Shown here: positions 23,706-37,266 of the stretch, in pieces
Numbering within the stretch: the stretch's first letter is position 1
Layout: every line of letters begins with the position of its first letter
DNA from: Dirofilaria immitis
Taxonomy: Eukaryota; Nematoda; Chromadorea; Rhabditida; Onchocercidae
Assembly (NCBI GenBank): GCA_024305405.1
Contig: JAKNDB010000108.1
Coordinates: forward strand, 884,001-948,000
Length of the DNA stretch: 64,000 nt
Direction of reading: 5' to 3'
Position numbers and translations under genes: made by a program
The notes under the pieces: generated by a model
What the model was told of the DNA's origin: nothing
The model's input: the letters and a program-made list of their open reading frames with translations, nothing else
The model's database searches: none

Positions 23706-25005
23706 CACATACACACATGTATATGTACACACATATAAATAATACGTTGAAGTTAGTTAAAACAAGTGTATCATGATAATGATATTATAAGCAGCATAAC
23801 AAATTAGTAATTTAAAACCATATGAATGAAATGTAAGATTGAATAAAATAAAATGTTGAAATATAAGATTGATCTGAAAATCAAATTATGTTATATATCG
23901 AAACCTATCAAGTTTAATAAATATTTTTGAATTAGTAATCTAAAATTTTATTAATCAATTCCAATATACGAATTATTGAAATATAAGATTGAAATAAAAG
24001 ATAAGAATTAAAAATCAAATATATTATACTATCGGATTAATAAAAATTGCTTTAATTTAATATATGCATTATTGAAATGTAAAATTGAAATAAATAAAAA
24101 TTGGAAATGAAAAATCAAAATTAAAAATTAAAAATCTAATAAATATTTGCGCATTAATAATTTGGAATTAATGCCTGATCAATTTAATTTATGAAATATT
24201 CCTAAATATCTTATTTCTATCAAAACTAATGAATGAAAAATTTTAACATCTTCATGTTGATTAATCAATAATCTCGAGAATCTTTTTATAACCATATCTG
24301 ATCATATTTAATACCATAGAATCAAAATTCGGAATCGATCATAGAATTGAAGAATCGATTTTTGCTTTTTTTTTCTCCCACTCAAATGATTAAGTTTCTT
24401 TTTTTTTTAATTAAATAATGAAGAAAGGATACGTGAAATGAATATGATTATAATCAAAATAGTAAGAAATATTCCAGTAATGTGTAGCAATTTTATGGGC
24501 CATCAAATGAGTTTAGGCTGCTATTTCAAATTCTGCCGCTATTACAAATTATAAACATCAAACATAGATAATCATGATTATAACTATAAACATCAAACAT
24601 GCATAATATCATGATTATAATCTCCATCATTTATAAGACGTTTTTATTTTTTCGGTATATATTATCATAAGTGATAATGATGATAACAATCAATTGCATT
24701 GTATTTGTACTTATAAATTAATTTAGCATATTGATAAGTAGCAAATGATATGCTTTTGAATCGATAATTTTTTAATATTAATTTTTTCGCGATTAATTTA
24801 CATATTTTTGATTAAAAAAGCGAAAGGAAAAACGAAAAAAAAACGAATGAATCTAAAAATTTTTGCGAATATGAAAATGTTAAAAGTTTTTTTTTTTGAT
24901 GATAAATAGCTTAACAAAATTCGATTACTTCCTTTTTGAATTTTTATTCTCGACAAAAAAAACGATTTCTATGGAAAATTTATTTTAAAAAAAAAAATTA
25001 TTGCT

Positions 25006-25101
25006 ATTGAAAAGTTGAATTTTTACTCAAATATTCTCCATGAATACTAATTATTGAAAAGTTGAATTTTTACTCAAATATTCTCCATGAATACTAATTA
25101 T
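25006..25101. repeat. Two-copy tandem duplication, 47-bp period
   Basis: ATTGAAAAGTTGAATTTTTA and the following ATTCTCCATGAATACTAATT occur twice with almost no difference, at 25006 and 25053. Such close identity suggests a recent event or an assembly duplication. Confidence 0.9.
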
Positions 25102-27150
25102 TCAAACAAGAAATGAACAACTAATTTTTTCATTTTGTTGCAAAAGAAAATGAAAAAAGAAAAGTAAATTTATTTTGTTTGCATAAAAAAAAAGACGAAA
25201 CTTTTTTCTTTTAATTTTGCGTAAAAGAAATGAAATTTGTTAAAAAATTAAATTAATTATAACAAAATAATAATTATAATTGGAAATTTATTATTTATTA
25301 ACCAAAAAATTTATAAAATAAAAATTAATTAATTTTTTGTTTTTTTACCAAAATTTTATAATAAATGAAATCTAATTTTGGAAAAAAAAAGTGTAATATT
25401 TCAACATTTTTATATTATCAATTCATTCCTTTTTTTTTATCTCTCTCTCTCTCTCTTTCCTTCATCAAAAAATATATTGTAATAATATTGAATGAAAAGA
25501 AAAAATGTTTTATTTTTGATTTAATTATTTAAGTATTGTATTATTGATTTTTGATATAATTTCAAAAATTTGTTTATATAATTATAATTGAAATTTTGAA
25601 ATATTAAATAATTACTTAAATTTGATTATTTTAGCATTAATTAAATTTTAATTCCTTTTTTTCCTTTTATTCAAATTAGTAAAAATAATAATAATAATAA
25701 TAATAAGTAAAATATGTAATTGAGAATATTTGCAAAAATTATACTATGAATAATTTAATCAATTCTATCCTTCTAATTAATTATCTTTGAATTATTTAAT
25801 TTTCGGAAAAGCTCTGAATCATTGTTTACGCAAAATTATCATTGCCAATGTTTTCAATCAATATATCATTTGAATTTAATCAATAATGATGAAGCGAAAA
25901 TTACGTTATGAGGCAAAGATGATAACAGATAAGAAATGTTTGGTTTCAGCTTGCTTAAATAATGATAATTTCATGATCGTATCGAAAATGATATTTGCTT
26001 GGTTTGAAAAATGAAAAACAAAAAAAAGATATCAAAACAAATTTTGTTTGTAATTTTATCTGTTACGATAACAGGAAATGATAATAGGAAATTGAATTAA
26101 CTAAAATAAAACTTTTTTCAAATATATTTTTCGAGCAATCCAACAACAGAATTTAGCTTTATTGTAACGTTTTTCTCATCGAGCAATAATTTTATTCCGT
26201 TATGATCGATCGATCGATGTGTGAGTATGATCGACGTATAATTTATTATCATTGACATGACATATGTATGATAGATAAATGGTATTTTTGATAAATGTTA
26301 TCAGTTTAAAATTGACTATTCAAACAGTTATAAATTTGAAAAAATTTTTGCACAAATTTCATTTAATCCTCGTACATTTATTAATCTATTACCTGTTAAT
26401 CTATAACAAATTTAATAGACTTTAATCCGAAAATTTTGAAAAAAAAAGGCGAGATAATGACAACAATTATTTCACACCTGAATGAATGTTTATATTTATT
26501 TTCATTTTTTTTTTTGCATATTACTGATGATTTATAATAAATGTGTTCTTCAATCTTAATATTTCAAAATTGTTATTAAATTATTGTAAAGGTAATTATG
26601 CTTTTGTAATCAATTTTAGATAATTATAATTTGATCTAAAGAAAAATCTCTATTAATTAAAATAAGAATAATAATAATGAGGAGAATTTTAGTTTGTTGA
26701 TTCTTATGGCATAGCAATCTATCTATATCTCGAGATTTAATTAACTCTTGAAAAATGTGTCGTTTTTTTTTTTTGAATCCTGTTGATTTTGAAAGCGTTG
26801 TTCGTTAATTCTTGAAGAAGTGATAATTGTTTGATGAAAAGTTAAGTAAATTCAATGAATAAATGAAACTTTGTAACTTAATTTATTCAACTTTTGAAGC
26901 ATCGATTGTCTAACATATAAATTGGACATTGTTGATGTAGAAGATTATGATCAATTCTGTTAGATCGTTTTTGTTGATCATTTACTAATTGAAAGGATCA
27001 TTACTGCTTGCAGATGTTGCAGCAATCGACTACTGCATCAATTTGTCGAGCATATTTTTTAGATCAAATTATTGCGCCAGAATTTACAAATTTGTAAGAG
27101 TAGAAGACGACCAAAGATTGATTATAACTTTCTTTGTCAAATTTTGATTT

Positions 27151-27243
27151 GGAAAATGTTTTGAAGTTTCGTCTTCAATTCAATCACGTTGATGACATTG
27201 AAAATGCTTTAAAGTTTCGTCTCCTATCCAACCACTATGATCG
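27151..27243. repeat. Diverged two-copy duplication, about 49-bp period
   Basis: GAAAATGTTTTGAAGTTTCG at about 27152 corresponds to GAAAATGCTTTAAAGTTTCG at about 27200. The downstream halves (CAATCACGTTGATG and CAACCACTATGATC) also align. Confidence 0.65.
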
Positions 27244-29285
27244 CAATTTGCTATTATAATATGTATAATTGATTTTTTTCGCATAACATATTTGCGTTCG
27301 AGAAAATTGTTCCTTGCCGAGATAAGAAACTTTGACTTTAAAAGTAGAATTTTTGATCATTAATTACCTTATAGGTTAACAAACCTCAATTTTTTATATC
27401 ATTTTTCATTCCGCTTAAATGCTGAATAATTTATAAAATGGCTAATGTTGAAATTTCTCGAAAACTTTCTGTTGTAATGAATTTATGATAAATTGCTTTA
27501 AAATGGTCATTATCAACTTCTAATCATTTATCATCATCGCTTCTTATCACTTATCGCAAAAATTCGATCTTCAGAAAACTTCTTCTAAACTATCACTATT
27601 ATATTGCATGTTTCTATTGGTAATGCTTGAATTAAATAAAATTAATGATATATTGTAAGTTAACATCATTGTTTTTTTTCTTTGATAATTGATCCATTTT
27701 CAATCAAATTCAAAAAATCATTCAAATTTACTTTTCATCTAATATATCACTTTAATGACAATAAAATATATCGGATTAATTAATAAATTAATAACATGAA
27801 AAAGATTAGCATAGAATACGAAATGATACTAAAATTTTATTCGAGAATATTTTTCAATAATGCATATCAAAAAAAGTTTTGGAATAGAATATTGATAAAA
27901 AAAAAAAAAAAAAGAAAGAAAAAAGAAAACGAAGCATAATAAAACAAAAAGAAAATAAAAATTCATATTTTAGAATAATAACATTTATAAAATATTTGCT
28001 TTTCGATGATACTGTAAATGCTATTGTTATCTTAGAAATTTTGATAATACAATGATAATGATTACAATTTAACAAAAAAAAAAAAAATTTCATTTACTTT
28101 TCTTTAATAAAATAATTTCACAAGTGATTTGACCTTTATGCTTTTGTAACGTCACAAATTTTTCTTAAATTTCTTTCTTCCAAAATTTCACAAATTTAAT
28201 TATTAAATTTCCTCTTTTTATTTTCATATAAATTATACATTTGTGGAAAAAATTAATTTTAAAATTGATTTAACCCTTCGCACTTTTACGATGAAAATAG
28301 AAATTGAAAATTTGCGTAAATTTAATTATCGATTTTTGTTTTAATTTCATAAATTATATATGCATGTATATATATATGAATTAAAAAATGAATGTAAATT
28401 ATTATAATTCGTATTAATACAAAATATAAAATAAAAATAAATGATAGAAGAAAAAAATCGATAAAATATTATTCCATTCACTAAATATGATCTGATCATT
28501 ATATGATCATCAGCATATATAAAAGATTTGATCATTCATGTATGTGCAAATAATGCTGTAACAAAAAAAAAAAAAATTATTTCTTTTATTATCATTTATT
28601 TAAACTTTGTTCAATTGATTTTATCATTCATTTTTGTTTACTTATGGAAATAAAAGTTTTCGAAAGTTTTTACTTATGCAAATAACAATTTTTGATATGC
28701 ATATTCTCATTTATCATTGTTATCAATAGGTTGCTAGGTTAGTAAGAAAAAAAAAAGTTTATGAAATAAAATGTATTTATGAAATTTAATTGATTTTTTT
28801 TTTATTTATATAATTGGAATTTAAAAATTGAAGTAGGATATAGGATATGGCAATATTTAATGGATCGGTTAGATGATATTAATCGCCTTTTTTTTCTTTT
28901 TTTTTTTTGTATCCGAACTTTTTAATTCTCATTTAATTGGTTCTTTTTTTTTCAGCGGTTTTTATAATTTATCAATTTTTGTTGAAAAAAAAAACATTTT
29001 AACTTTTCCACATCCAACAAATGGGTCGGATAAGTATTTGATTTATTTATTATCAATAATTTCTATCTTCTTTTTTTTACTATTATTATCACAAAGTTTA
29101 TATTGATTACAATTAACAGTGATAATGATAATAAATAATTTTGTCGATAAACAATAAATATTATTTGATAAATATTATTTATTATTATTTCAAATAAGTT
29201 CTGCTCATGTTTTTTCTCAAAAAAAAAATAAAATAATCAAATTTTTTCTTAATTTATTTTCAGTAAATTATTCAATAAAACAAAA

Positions 29286-32200
29286 ATGGATTTGGAAATA
29301 CGCAAACGATTCGATTTTCCAAAAGTATGAAATGGAAATGAATTTTGGAATTTTAAATTATTAAATTACTAAATTTAAATATTCGATTAAATTTTTTCCG
29401 TTTCACATTTCTGAAATGTCTTGCCATATTTTATTAATTTAAAATTTATTTATTTATTTTTCCTTTCTTTTTGAAAAATTTTGATATCATAATTTGTAAA
29501 CGAGTAAACGATTAAATATTTAAAAAATAAACACTTTGATTTTTTCCTTCAGGTTGAATTACATTTACATTTGGATGGTGCTATACGACATCAAACTTTA
29601 CTTGATCTTTCGATGTAAAATTTTTAATCGATTTTTTTCCCTTTTTTTTGAATTTCTTTTATATATTTTTTAAATAAATTTTTATTAAAATATTAACTTG
29701 TAATTCTATTCAGAAAGATTGATTATTGTCATCATCAATTGTCAACTTTCATTAATTGTTATCAGTTTGGTTATTAAAACATTGATTTCGCAAGCGATAA
29801 TCAATTTTACCGGAAATTTGTTGAAAGAACAAGTTTGAAAAAATGAATCAAACTTGTTGGAAGAAGAAAAAAAAGTTTTGTTGATCTAAATGAGATAATT
29901 CCAATCAATCAATTTGTTACTTATCTAAATATTGATAATTTTTGACTGATTAATATGAATTTTGAAACTTTTTTTTTAAATATTATTTGCTTGTTCGATT
30001 GGCAATTTTGATGGAATAATGTTATCTTATAAATAATACTAGTAATTGAATACTTGATAAAATAAAAAAATAATTTAAATAATTTTTAGAGAGAAAGGGA
30101 TTGATTTAAAACAAGCTACAACAATTGATCAAGTACGAAATGTTGTTGTTACACGTGAACCATCAAATTTAGCTAAAATGCTTGAACCATTTGATCTATT
30201 TCTTCCACTTCTTGCGTTTGTTATTTATTAATTATTTTTTTGAATTTTAAATTTTAAATTAAAAATTATTATTTAAATTTTTATTACAAAACGCATATAA
30301 CAAAATAATAATTTTGTTGTATTTTGTTGTAGCAAAAATTGAAAAATTAAAATTTAAAATTTAAAATTTATAGCGGTGATAAAGATGCAATTGAACGAGT
30401 CGCATATGAATTATGCGAAGATGAAGCAGAAAATGGTGTCGTATATTTCGAAGCACGATATTCACCACATTTATTATGTAATACAGTAAAAATACGGCCG
30501 CAAATTCGAAATATGGAATTTATACGAAAAAGGAGAGGTAAAATTGAAAATTTACAACAAGGGCCGCTAAATTCGAAATGTGGAAATTTCTGTGAAACTA
30601 ATTAATTCATAATAATTTAGTGATAATGAGGAAAAAAATTACCACTATTGTTAATAATATCGAAAATTTTATTTTAATATATAATAAGAAATTAAAATTT
30701 TAAAATTTTGTTATCATTCAAAGAAAAACAAAAGTCAATTTCGTAAATAAATAAATAAATAAAATGAATCATTTTGATAGATTACATCAAATATTTTCAA
30801 AAGATAATAAATCACCAAGATCTAATCATAATATTTCATCACATTTATCAAATAATCAATTGTAAACAGCAATGATTTTTATCAAAAATTATTTTATTTT
30901 ATTTTTTTAAATTAAATTTTTAGTTGGAACCACGAGGTGTTGTTGAAGCGATACGACGAGGTTTCGATCGTGGTGAAAAAGAATTTGGAGTAAAAGCACG
31001 ATCAATTTTATGTTGCATTCATGGATTTCAGGATTGGAATGATGAAGTACTTGAGCTTGGTTCGTTTATTGATTTATTGATTTTTTTTCCAAAGAATTTC
31101 TCATCTTCGCTTTTTTTGTCAACAATTCGTCAATTTTTGGTGTAATTTTGATTGAAATTTAGCTACAAATTTATCAAATGAAGGAGTTGTTGGTATTGAT
31201 ATAGCGGGATGTTCATTGGGAGCTGATGAGCAATATCCTCCAAGTGTATCGAAACTTTTCCAGGTTTATTTATTATATCATTCTTATGTTGTTGAGTACA
31301 ATCACTTAATTGATTAATCAATATAAGAATTTGAAATGAATTTTAAAATTTTAAATATAACATATATTGATGAGATAATGCTTATTAAAAAATGAAAACA
31401 ATCAATAATTGCATTTATTTAAATATTAGCATAGAATTTGATGATTTAAAAGATATTTAAATCTTAAAATATAATAATATTATCGATGATACTATATAAT
31501 GATTAGATATAGTATAATATATGGATAGCAATTCTCGATTGTATTTCAGGAAGCAGCTAAACGTGGTATTCATCGTACCGTACATGCCGGTGAAAGTAGC
31601 GGTTCAAAGGAAGTTGTCAATGTAAATTATCATTTTAATATTTTAATCTTTGAACGAAGTTTTGTTATATTAAAGTTTTAAAGTTTATTTATTGAAAATT
31701 GAAATATGATAATATAACTTAGATAATATATTTGTTTGATTTAAAATTGAAAAAATTTTTTTAATTAATTAATTAATTAATTAGGCAATCGAAGAAATGC
31801 ATGCAGAACGAATCGGTCATGGATATCGATTATTGCGTGATGAATTAGCATATCAAAAATATGCAATTGAAAAACGAATACATTTTGAAGCATGTCTTCG
31901 ATCATCCGTAATGACCGGTTCCGTACCATTAATATGGTGCAAACATCCGGTTAAACGGTTTGTCTAAAATCATAAATCTTCCTTTTTTTTTTCTATTTTT
32001 TATTTGTACACTGATTCATGGCAATTATTTTATTATACTTTATTTGATTAAAAATTAATTTTAGTTGTTAATTTCAAATTTAATACTAACAATTAAATTA
32101 AATGAGATGAAATGATAGTAAAAACAAAAACATTCATTCATTTCATTCATTTTGCAGATTTGCAACTGATAATATTAACTTTTCGTTAAGCACCGATGAT

Positions 32201-32683
32201 CCAACATGTTTTGATAATAGTTTATTAAGCGAGTATCAACTTGCATATCAAGAAATTGGCTTATCGAGAAAGCAACTTTGGAATTGTGTAAGTTTATAAA
32301 CTTTATTAATTTTTTTTTATCCCAGATAGAGACGGAGAAAGGTATGCATCCAATTATGATATTATCAAATATTAGTATTAGTAATTTTATTATCAATTAA
32401 ACATTACTAGAAGAGTAGTAGTAGCATATTTATCAAAATTATTTATATCTTCGAAAAAGAATAATACAAGAATGATAGATTAAACATGAGTGATAAATTT
32501 TAATCAATCATATCTTTCGAAGATTTTCTGTCCAATGAACAGATTGATTAATTGTGCCTAATTTAATTAGTTGATAAGTTAATGATATGATATTTGCAGA
32601 GTTTGAATGCAGCTCGATCATGTTTTGCAGAAGAACCGTTAAAAAGTAAAATTATTGCAATAGTAGAAGCTGCTGAAGTATAA
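29286..32683 (+). CDS. ADA: Adenosine deaminase
   Basis: Zinc hydrolase converting adenosine and deoxyadenosine to inosines (purine salvage). Ten exons: 29286-29324, 29553-29614, 30090-30215, 30374-30485, 30924-31059, 31163-31263, 31550-31621, 31785-31957, 32158-32287, 32600-32683. They give 344 aa with every junction in phase and no frame break. The metal site is visible: HLHLDGAI gives His17 and His19, HAGE (204-207) gives the third zinc His and the catalytic Glu, and ERIGHGYR contains the catalytic His228. LSTDDP gives Asp287 (zinc) and Asp288. RARYSPHLL-type and VKARSILCCI blocks also match the family. The start places the HxH motif 17 residues in, as usual for ADA. No signal peptide is seen, so the protein is cytosolic ADA1 type and not the secreted ADGF group. 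Exon 4 has a second donor at 30537, but using it breaks phase. Confidence 0.95.
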
Positions 32684-32999
32684 ATGAAACAATGAAATAA
32701 TTCAATGATTAATTTGATTAATCAATTTTCTAAAGGCATATTTTATAATATAAAAAAAAAATGATAACACTTTGTTTTGTTTTTAATTTTCACTCATTAC
32801 TGATAATTCAATTTTAGATTAAATATTTTAAAATATATGTTTAAATAGATATTGCAGCAATAAATCTATTTAAAAATATCACTATTATCACTGATATTGA
32901 TACATAGCAAATTAAATAATACAGAGGTAAACAAAGCAAACGTCTTCGTCCGTTCGTGAACTTCTAATTATAAAGGAAATAAATGTAAGGAATATATTT

Positions 33000-33116
33000 A
33001 ACCTGTAATTAGAAATTTCACCCATAATTTAACCTGAAATTCTACCTACAATCAGAAATTTTACTTATAATGTAACCTGAAATTCTATTTGCAATTAGAA
33101 AACACTTATAACTGGT
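33000..33116. repeat. Degenerate tandem repeat, about 43-bp units
   Basis: ACCTGAAATTCTA recurs at 33032 and 33075 and, more diverged, at 33001. Each is followed by an AATCAGAAATTTTACTTATA-like half. Confidence 0.7.
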
Positions 33117-36100
33117 TATTTATTATATAAACATCAACAGGTAAATAGTCTTATTAAGATAAAATCAAAAATTGAAAAAATTAATCAAAGATTAAAATTT
33201 TCCTAAGAAAATAAAAGATTTTCATGTAAAATCATAATAGAAAACTTTTCCATATAATCTCTAATATTCATATTATTTTAATCAGTAATTGTTGTTAAAT
33301 GATAATAATGATGATAAATTGCTAAAATTTGGTTAACGAAAAATCGATTCGATTTGTTGTCAAATTTTATCAATTGATTAGTCTGGTTATCATTAATCAT
33401 TAAATATAAATATTAGAAAATTTTGTTTCTCTGAAATTCTTTATTTTCAAATTTGAAATAGGGAGTAAATTTCATTTGTCTAATCATTGAATTAAAAATA
33501 TTAACGAAATAATTGATTAATTAAAATAATTTTAATTCCTTGCGATACAAAAATACGTAAACAATAACAACAAAATAATATAATTTGCAATGCGTGTAAT
33601 CCTATAATTAATTTCTATTAGAAATTATAAATATATAAAATTTTGTTTTAAATAAAATAAAATTATAAAATTTTAATAAATTTAATTAACAATAAATGGC
33701 TATTAATCTTTTTTTTTTAAATGAAATCATTGACAATAGTGATAAGATTTATGATAAGATTTATCATTTAAATTTTATTTCATTTTTAAAAATTATAAGA
33801 AAAACTTTATTATTTCTTCTGTTTTTTCGCTTCTCTTCTCGTTTTCATTTCTTTTTTGATAAAGTTTTTATCATATTTTATCAGAAAAAAGATAATTTAA
33901 TAATTGTTTGATAATTTTATTAAATTTTTCATTAAATCAATATGAATTAATCAAAATATGGCTGTAAAATAAAAAGAAATTTCGCACTTTTTTCTGATAA
34001 AATCTGATAAAAATTTTATCAGAAAAAAATAATTAGCAATTATTTGATAATTTTTATGTTAATTTAACAAATTGAATTAACATAAATCGAATAAATATAA
34101 TCATAAAATAAGGAAAAAAAATTTTTTTAAACAATAGAATAATAATAATAATAATAATAGTAATAATGGTATGAATTATTTATTTGTTTATTTATTTATT
34201 TATTACTTTTTTTTTATTCTGTTAGCATTACCTCTTTAAATCGTATCGAATAATTTTGAAAACATAAAATTGTTATTTGAATATTGACAAATATTATTTT
34301 AACGACTTCTTTTTTTTTTTTCAGCACTTTTTCAAATATTTGCTTCAATATTTGTTAATCGATGAATTGAATATTTATTTATAATTTCTTTCTCTTTTTT
34401 CGTTCTCTCTTCGTTGTTTTATTTTTATTTGTTTACATAATTTAATAAATAATTGATTATAAAACTTTGTATTTTACAAAAAAAAAAAATAAAACTTTCT
34501 ACTTTTGAGCTTAATAAACAATAAAAATAGAATTAACAAAACAAAAAAAAGGAAAAATTTAAATCAAAGCATTTATTGAATGATTAAGTTTATTTAAAGT
34601 TTAAATTTTTTTTTTTTGTTCCTAGTATCTTGCATTGTTTATTTCTAGCAATGATACGTCTCGTAATAATATCTTGATCGTATATTATCATATCAATTTT
34701 GAAGAAGCTAATCAAACATATTAATTATCAATTTATCAATTAATGCTATCTGCGAAAAATTAGTTGATATTTGGACATTTTTATAAATTAATTTCTAACA
34801 AAAATTCTTTTTTTTTTAAATTTTGCTAATTAAAAATTGAATATTGATCGTTTGTTGTTTATTGATTTTTCAATATTATATGTGCAATTTTCGATGAAAA
34901 CTTTTATTTGTAATTATTAAAGTTTAAATAAAAATTTTAGCAATTGATATGATATATATATTGCTGATATTATCAATTATTGCAATTTTATTATTTTCTA
35001 ATTTTTAAATGTATTTTTTTAACAAATTAATAAAACTAATTTTTTGTGATCAATAAATATGCCGAATTAATAATTTATTCGTTTTTTCTTTTTTTTTTAT
35101 CAAATTTCATATTAATTCAATGAAAATTTTTATTTCCAATATTAATTTCGGGATTGGAAATTTTTCTTTCCTTTATTTTAAATTATTTATGCACTTTTTT
35201 CATTCTAAATTTATGATTGTTTCCGTTCATTTCCATTCATGTTTTAATAATTTTTTTTACTTAATTTTATAATTTTTTGAATTATTACAAAGGTAAAAAT
35301 TCAAAATAAAATTAATTAATTAACTATTACTAGAAATGGAATTAAAAATAAAATTAATTTTGCAAAATATTAGTTTCATTTTGATGAAAATTTAACAAAA
35401 AGAAAAAAAATTTACGAAATTTGAAAAAAAAAAGAAAGAAAAATATGGAATGATGGGAATAAAAGAGGAAGAAAATGGACGATAAAAGAATGAATGATTG
35501 ATTGATTATTTTCAAGCTTAACATCAAGCTTTATCATAAAAAAATTTATGTTTACATTTCTATGAATCATATATGCTCCTTCATCTAATCATTCAAATCA
35601 AATATCAATTCAAATAATCTTATTCAATTTTAAGATACCTTTCTTCAATGAACTTTTTTTTTAAATTTCAATTTTTAATTTTCATTTCTTTTACAGTCTT
35701 TTTGCCTATTGAATTAATTATTGAGGAAAACTTTTTAGATTTCAAATTTTAAATTTCAATTTATTTTTTCCCTCTTCCATCCTCTCCATCTTTTAGTTAT
35801 TGATTTAATAACATTCAAGAAGCTTTTCAAATTTGAAATTAAAGATTGAAAATGAAAGTGAAAACTTAAATATTTATTTCCATCTCTTAATTATTAAATT
35901 ATTCAAGCAAATTTCAATCTCTAATTTGAATCTTTTTTCGTTTTTTCTTTTCAAATAAATTGACTTAATATTCAGAGAATTCTGCTAAAATCAGTCTTCA
36001 ACTGATTTAAGTATTTCCTTAAAGTTTCATTTTCTTAAATGTTAAACTTTTTTGAGCTAATTTAATCATCATAAAAGTTTGGTTAAATTCAATTTATCTT

Positions 36101-36261
36101 TTCAAAAAAATTTGCTTAAACTAATTTTATTTCTTTTAAATGCTTGAAAATATTTCGCTATTCCTATCGAATCATGATTATTGTCTTGCTAAAACTACTA
36201 AATAAAATTAAAAAATGATAATTTGATAATTCCAGCAAATAATAGTTATAATTTGACCGTG

Positions 36262-36303
36262 ATGTTGATGTTGATGTTGATGGTGATGACGATGATACTG
36301 ATA

Positions 36304-36340
<37 letters not shown>

Positions 36341-36345
36341 GTGAT
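36262..36345. repeat. (GAT)n microsatellite
   Basis: GATGTT and GATGAC variants lead into a pure GAT run from about 36304 to 36341. On the minus strand it reads as a long poly-Ser frame, which is an artefact. Confidence 0.95.
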
Positions 36346-36974
36346 GGCGTATAATCATGATTTGATTAGAAATTAAAAATACAAAAAAAACTTACTAAAT
36401 TTATTATCGTATTCTAAAAATTAATCATCCTTAAAATATCAAATTATCTGTTGATCTCTTAAAATAGATAGCATTTATTGAAAAGATAATTTATGATATA
36501 AATGATTTAATTAGCATATATTTTAATAATTTGCATTATTTATATTTTGTATTTCTTTTTTTTTAAAAAAATTTATTCATATAGTTTGCTTAAAGATAGA
36601 TATATAATATATGTAAAAATGATAAAATTATCATTATCAATTTTGCTTATTTGTAAATTAGTATGAAAAAGATTTGAAATTTCTAATTTGAAATATGCCT
36701 AACTTGCGAATAGGTAAAATGGTATATGTACGATATGTGCAACCAACCTGTAATCCTCTAAAATGACAAACAAATACAAATAGTCGTTAAACATACAAAC
36801 CCATTTGCTTCATCAATGCAATATTTTAGTTTACTTCAATAAATAATTTTGAAGCGGATATAGAAGGAAGTTTAAACAGGTAGGTAATACGACGATACAT
36901 TAATACTACTCCCTGCAATACTTTTCATTCGCTTCTCATCATTATTCAATTAATTCTAATTATTATTATATTTT

Positions 36975-37266
36975 ATCGTCGTCATCATCATCATCATTAT
37001 CACCATCATCATCATCATTATCATTGTTACAAACGTTATCATATGCTATCAGCATCAGCATTGTTACAAACATAATCATATGCTATCATTATCATCATCA
37101 CCATTATTCATTTAATTCTAATTATTACCATATTCTATCATCATCATCAACATTGTCATTATTCAATTAATTCTAATTATTACCATATTCTATCATCAAA
37201 ATTAGCATTATCATCATAATCATTGTTGCAAGCATTAATTATCATATGCTATCATCGTCGTCATCA
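36975..37266. repeat. (ATC/TCA)n-rich degenerate repeat tract
   Basis: Several TCATCATC blocks alternate with repeated copies of a unit containing CATATGCTATCA and TTCAATTAATTCTAATTATT. Together they form a compound microsatellite/minisatellite. Confidence 0.8.

Larger units (their letters stand above)
16467..29285. other. Gene desert, about 12.8 kb
   Basis: This spans the start of the calmodulin-like gene and the ATG of adenosine deaminase, both transcribed outward, so both promoters lie here. The sequence is mostly A/T homopolymers. Open frames in it are low-complexity Phe/Lys/Ile runs without conserved residues. Structured elements are the palindrome at 18624, triplicated segment at 18660, (GA)n near 23085, (CA)n at 23667, duplication at 25006, (ATCG)n near 26205 and a diverged duplication at 27151. 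The least AT-biased segment is about 26900-27250. No gene can be supported. Confidence 0.6.

Noticed and set aside
30781..30861. 81-bp candidate extra exon in adenosine deaminase with good acceptor (TTGATAG) and donor (GTAAAC)
   Set aside because: It is open only in phase 2, while the flanking exons join in phase 0. Including it would put a stop in the protein, and the gene is complete without it.
36164..36358. Poly-Ser minus-strand open frame
   Set aside because: Translation of the GAT microsatellite.
36700..36900. Less AT-rich patch that could be an exon
   Set aside because: The only open frame is about 23 codons, with no conserved residues and no neighbouring exon in phase. It could be non-coding RNA or regulatory DNA, but nothing supports either.
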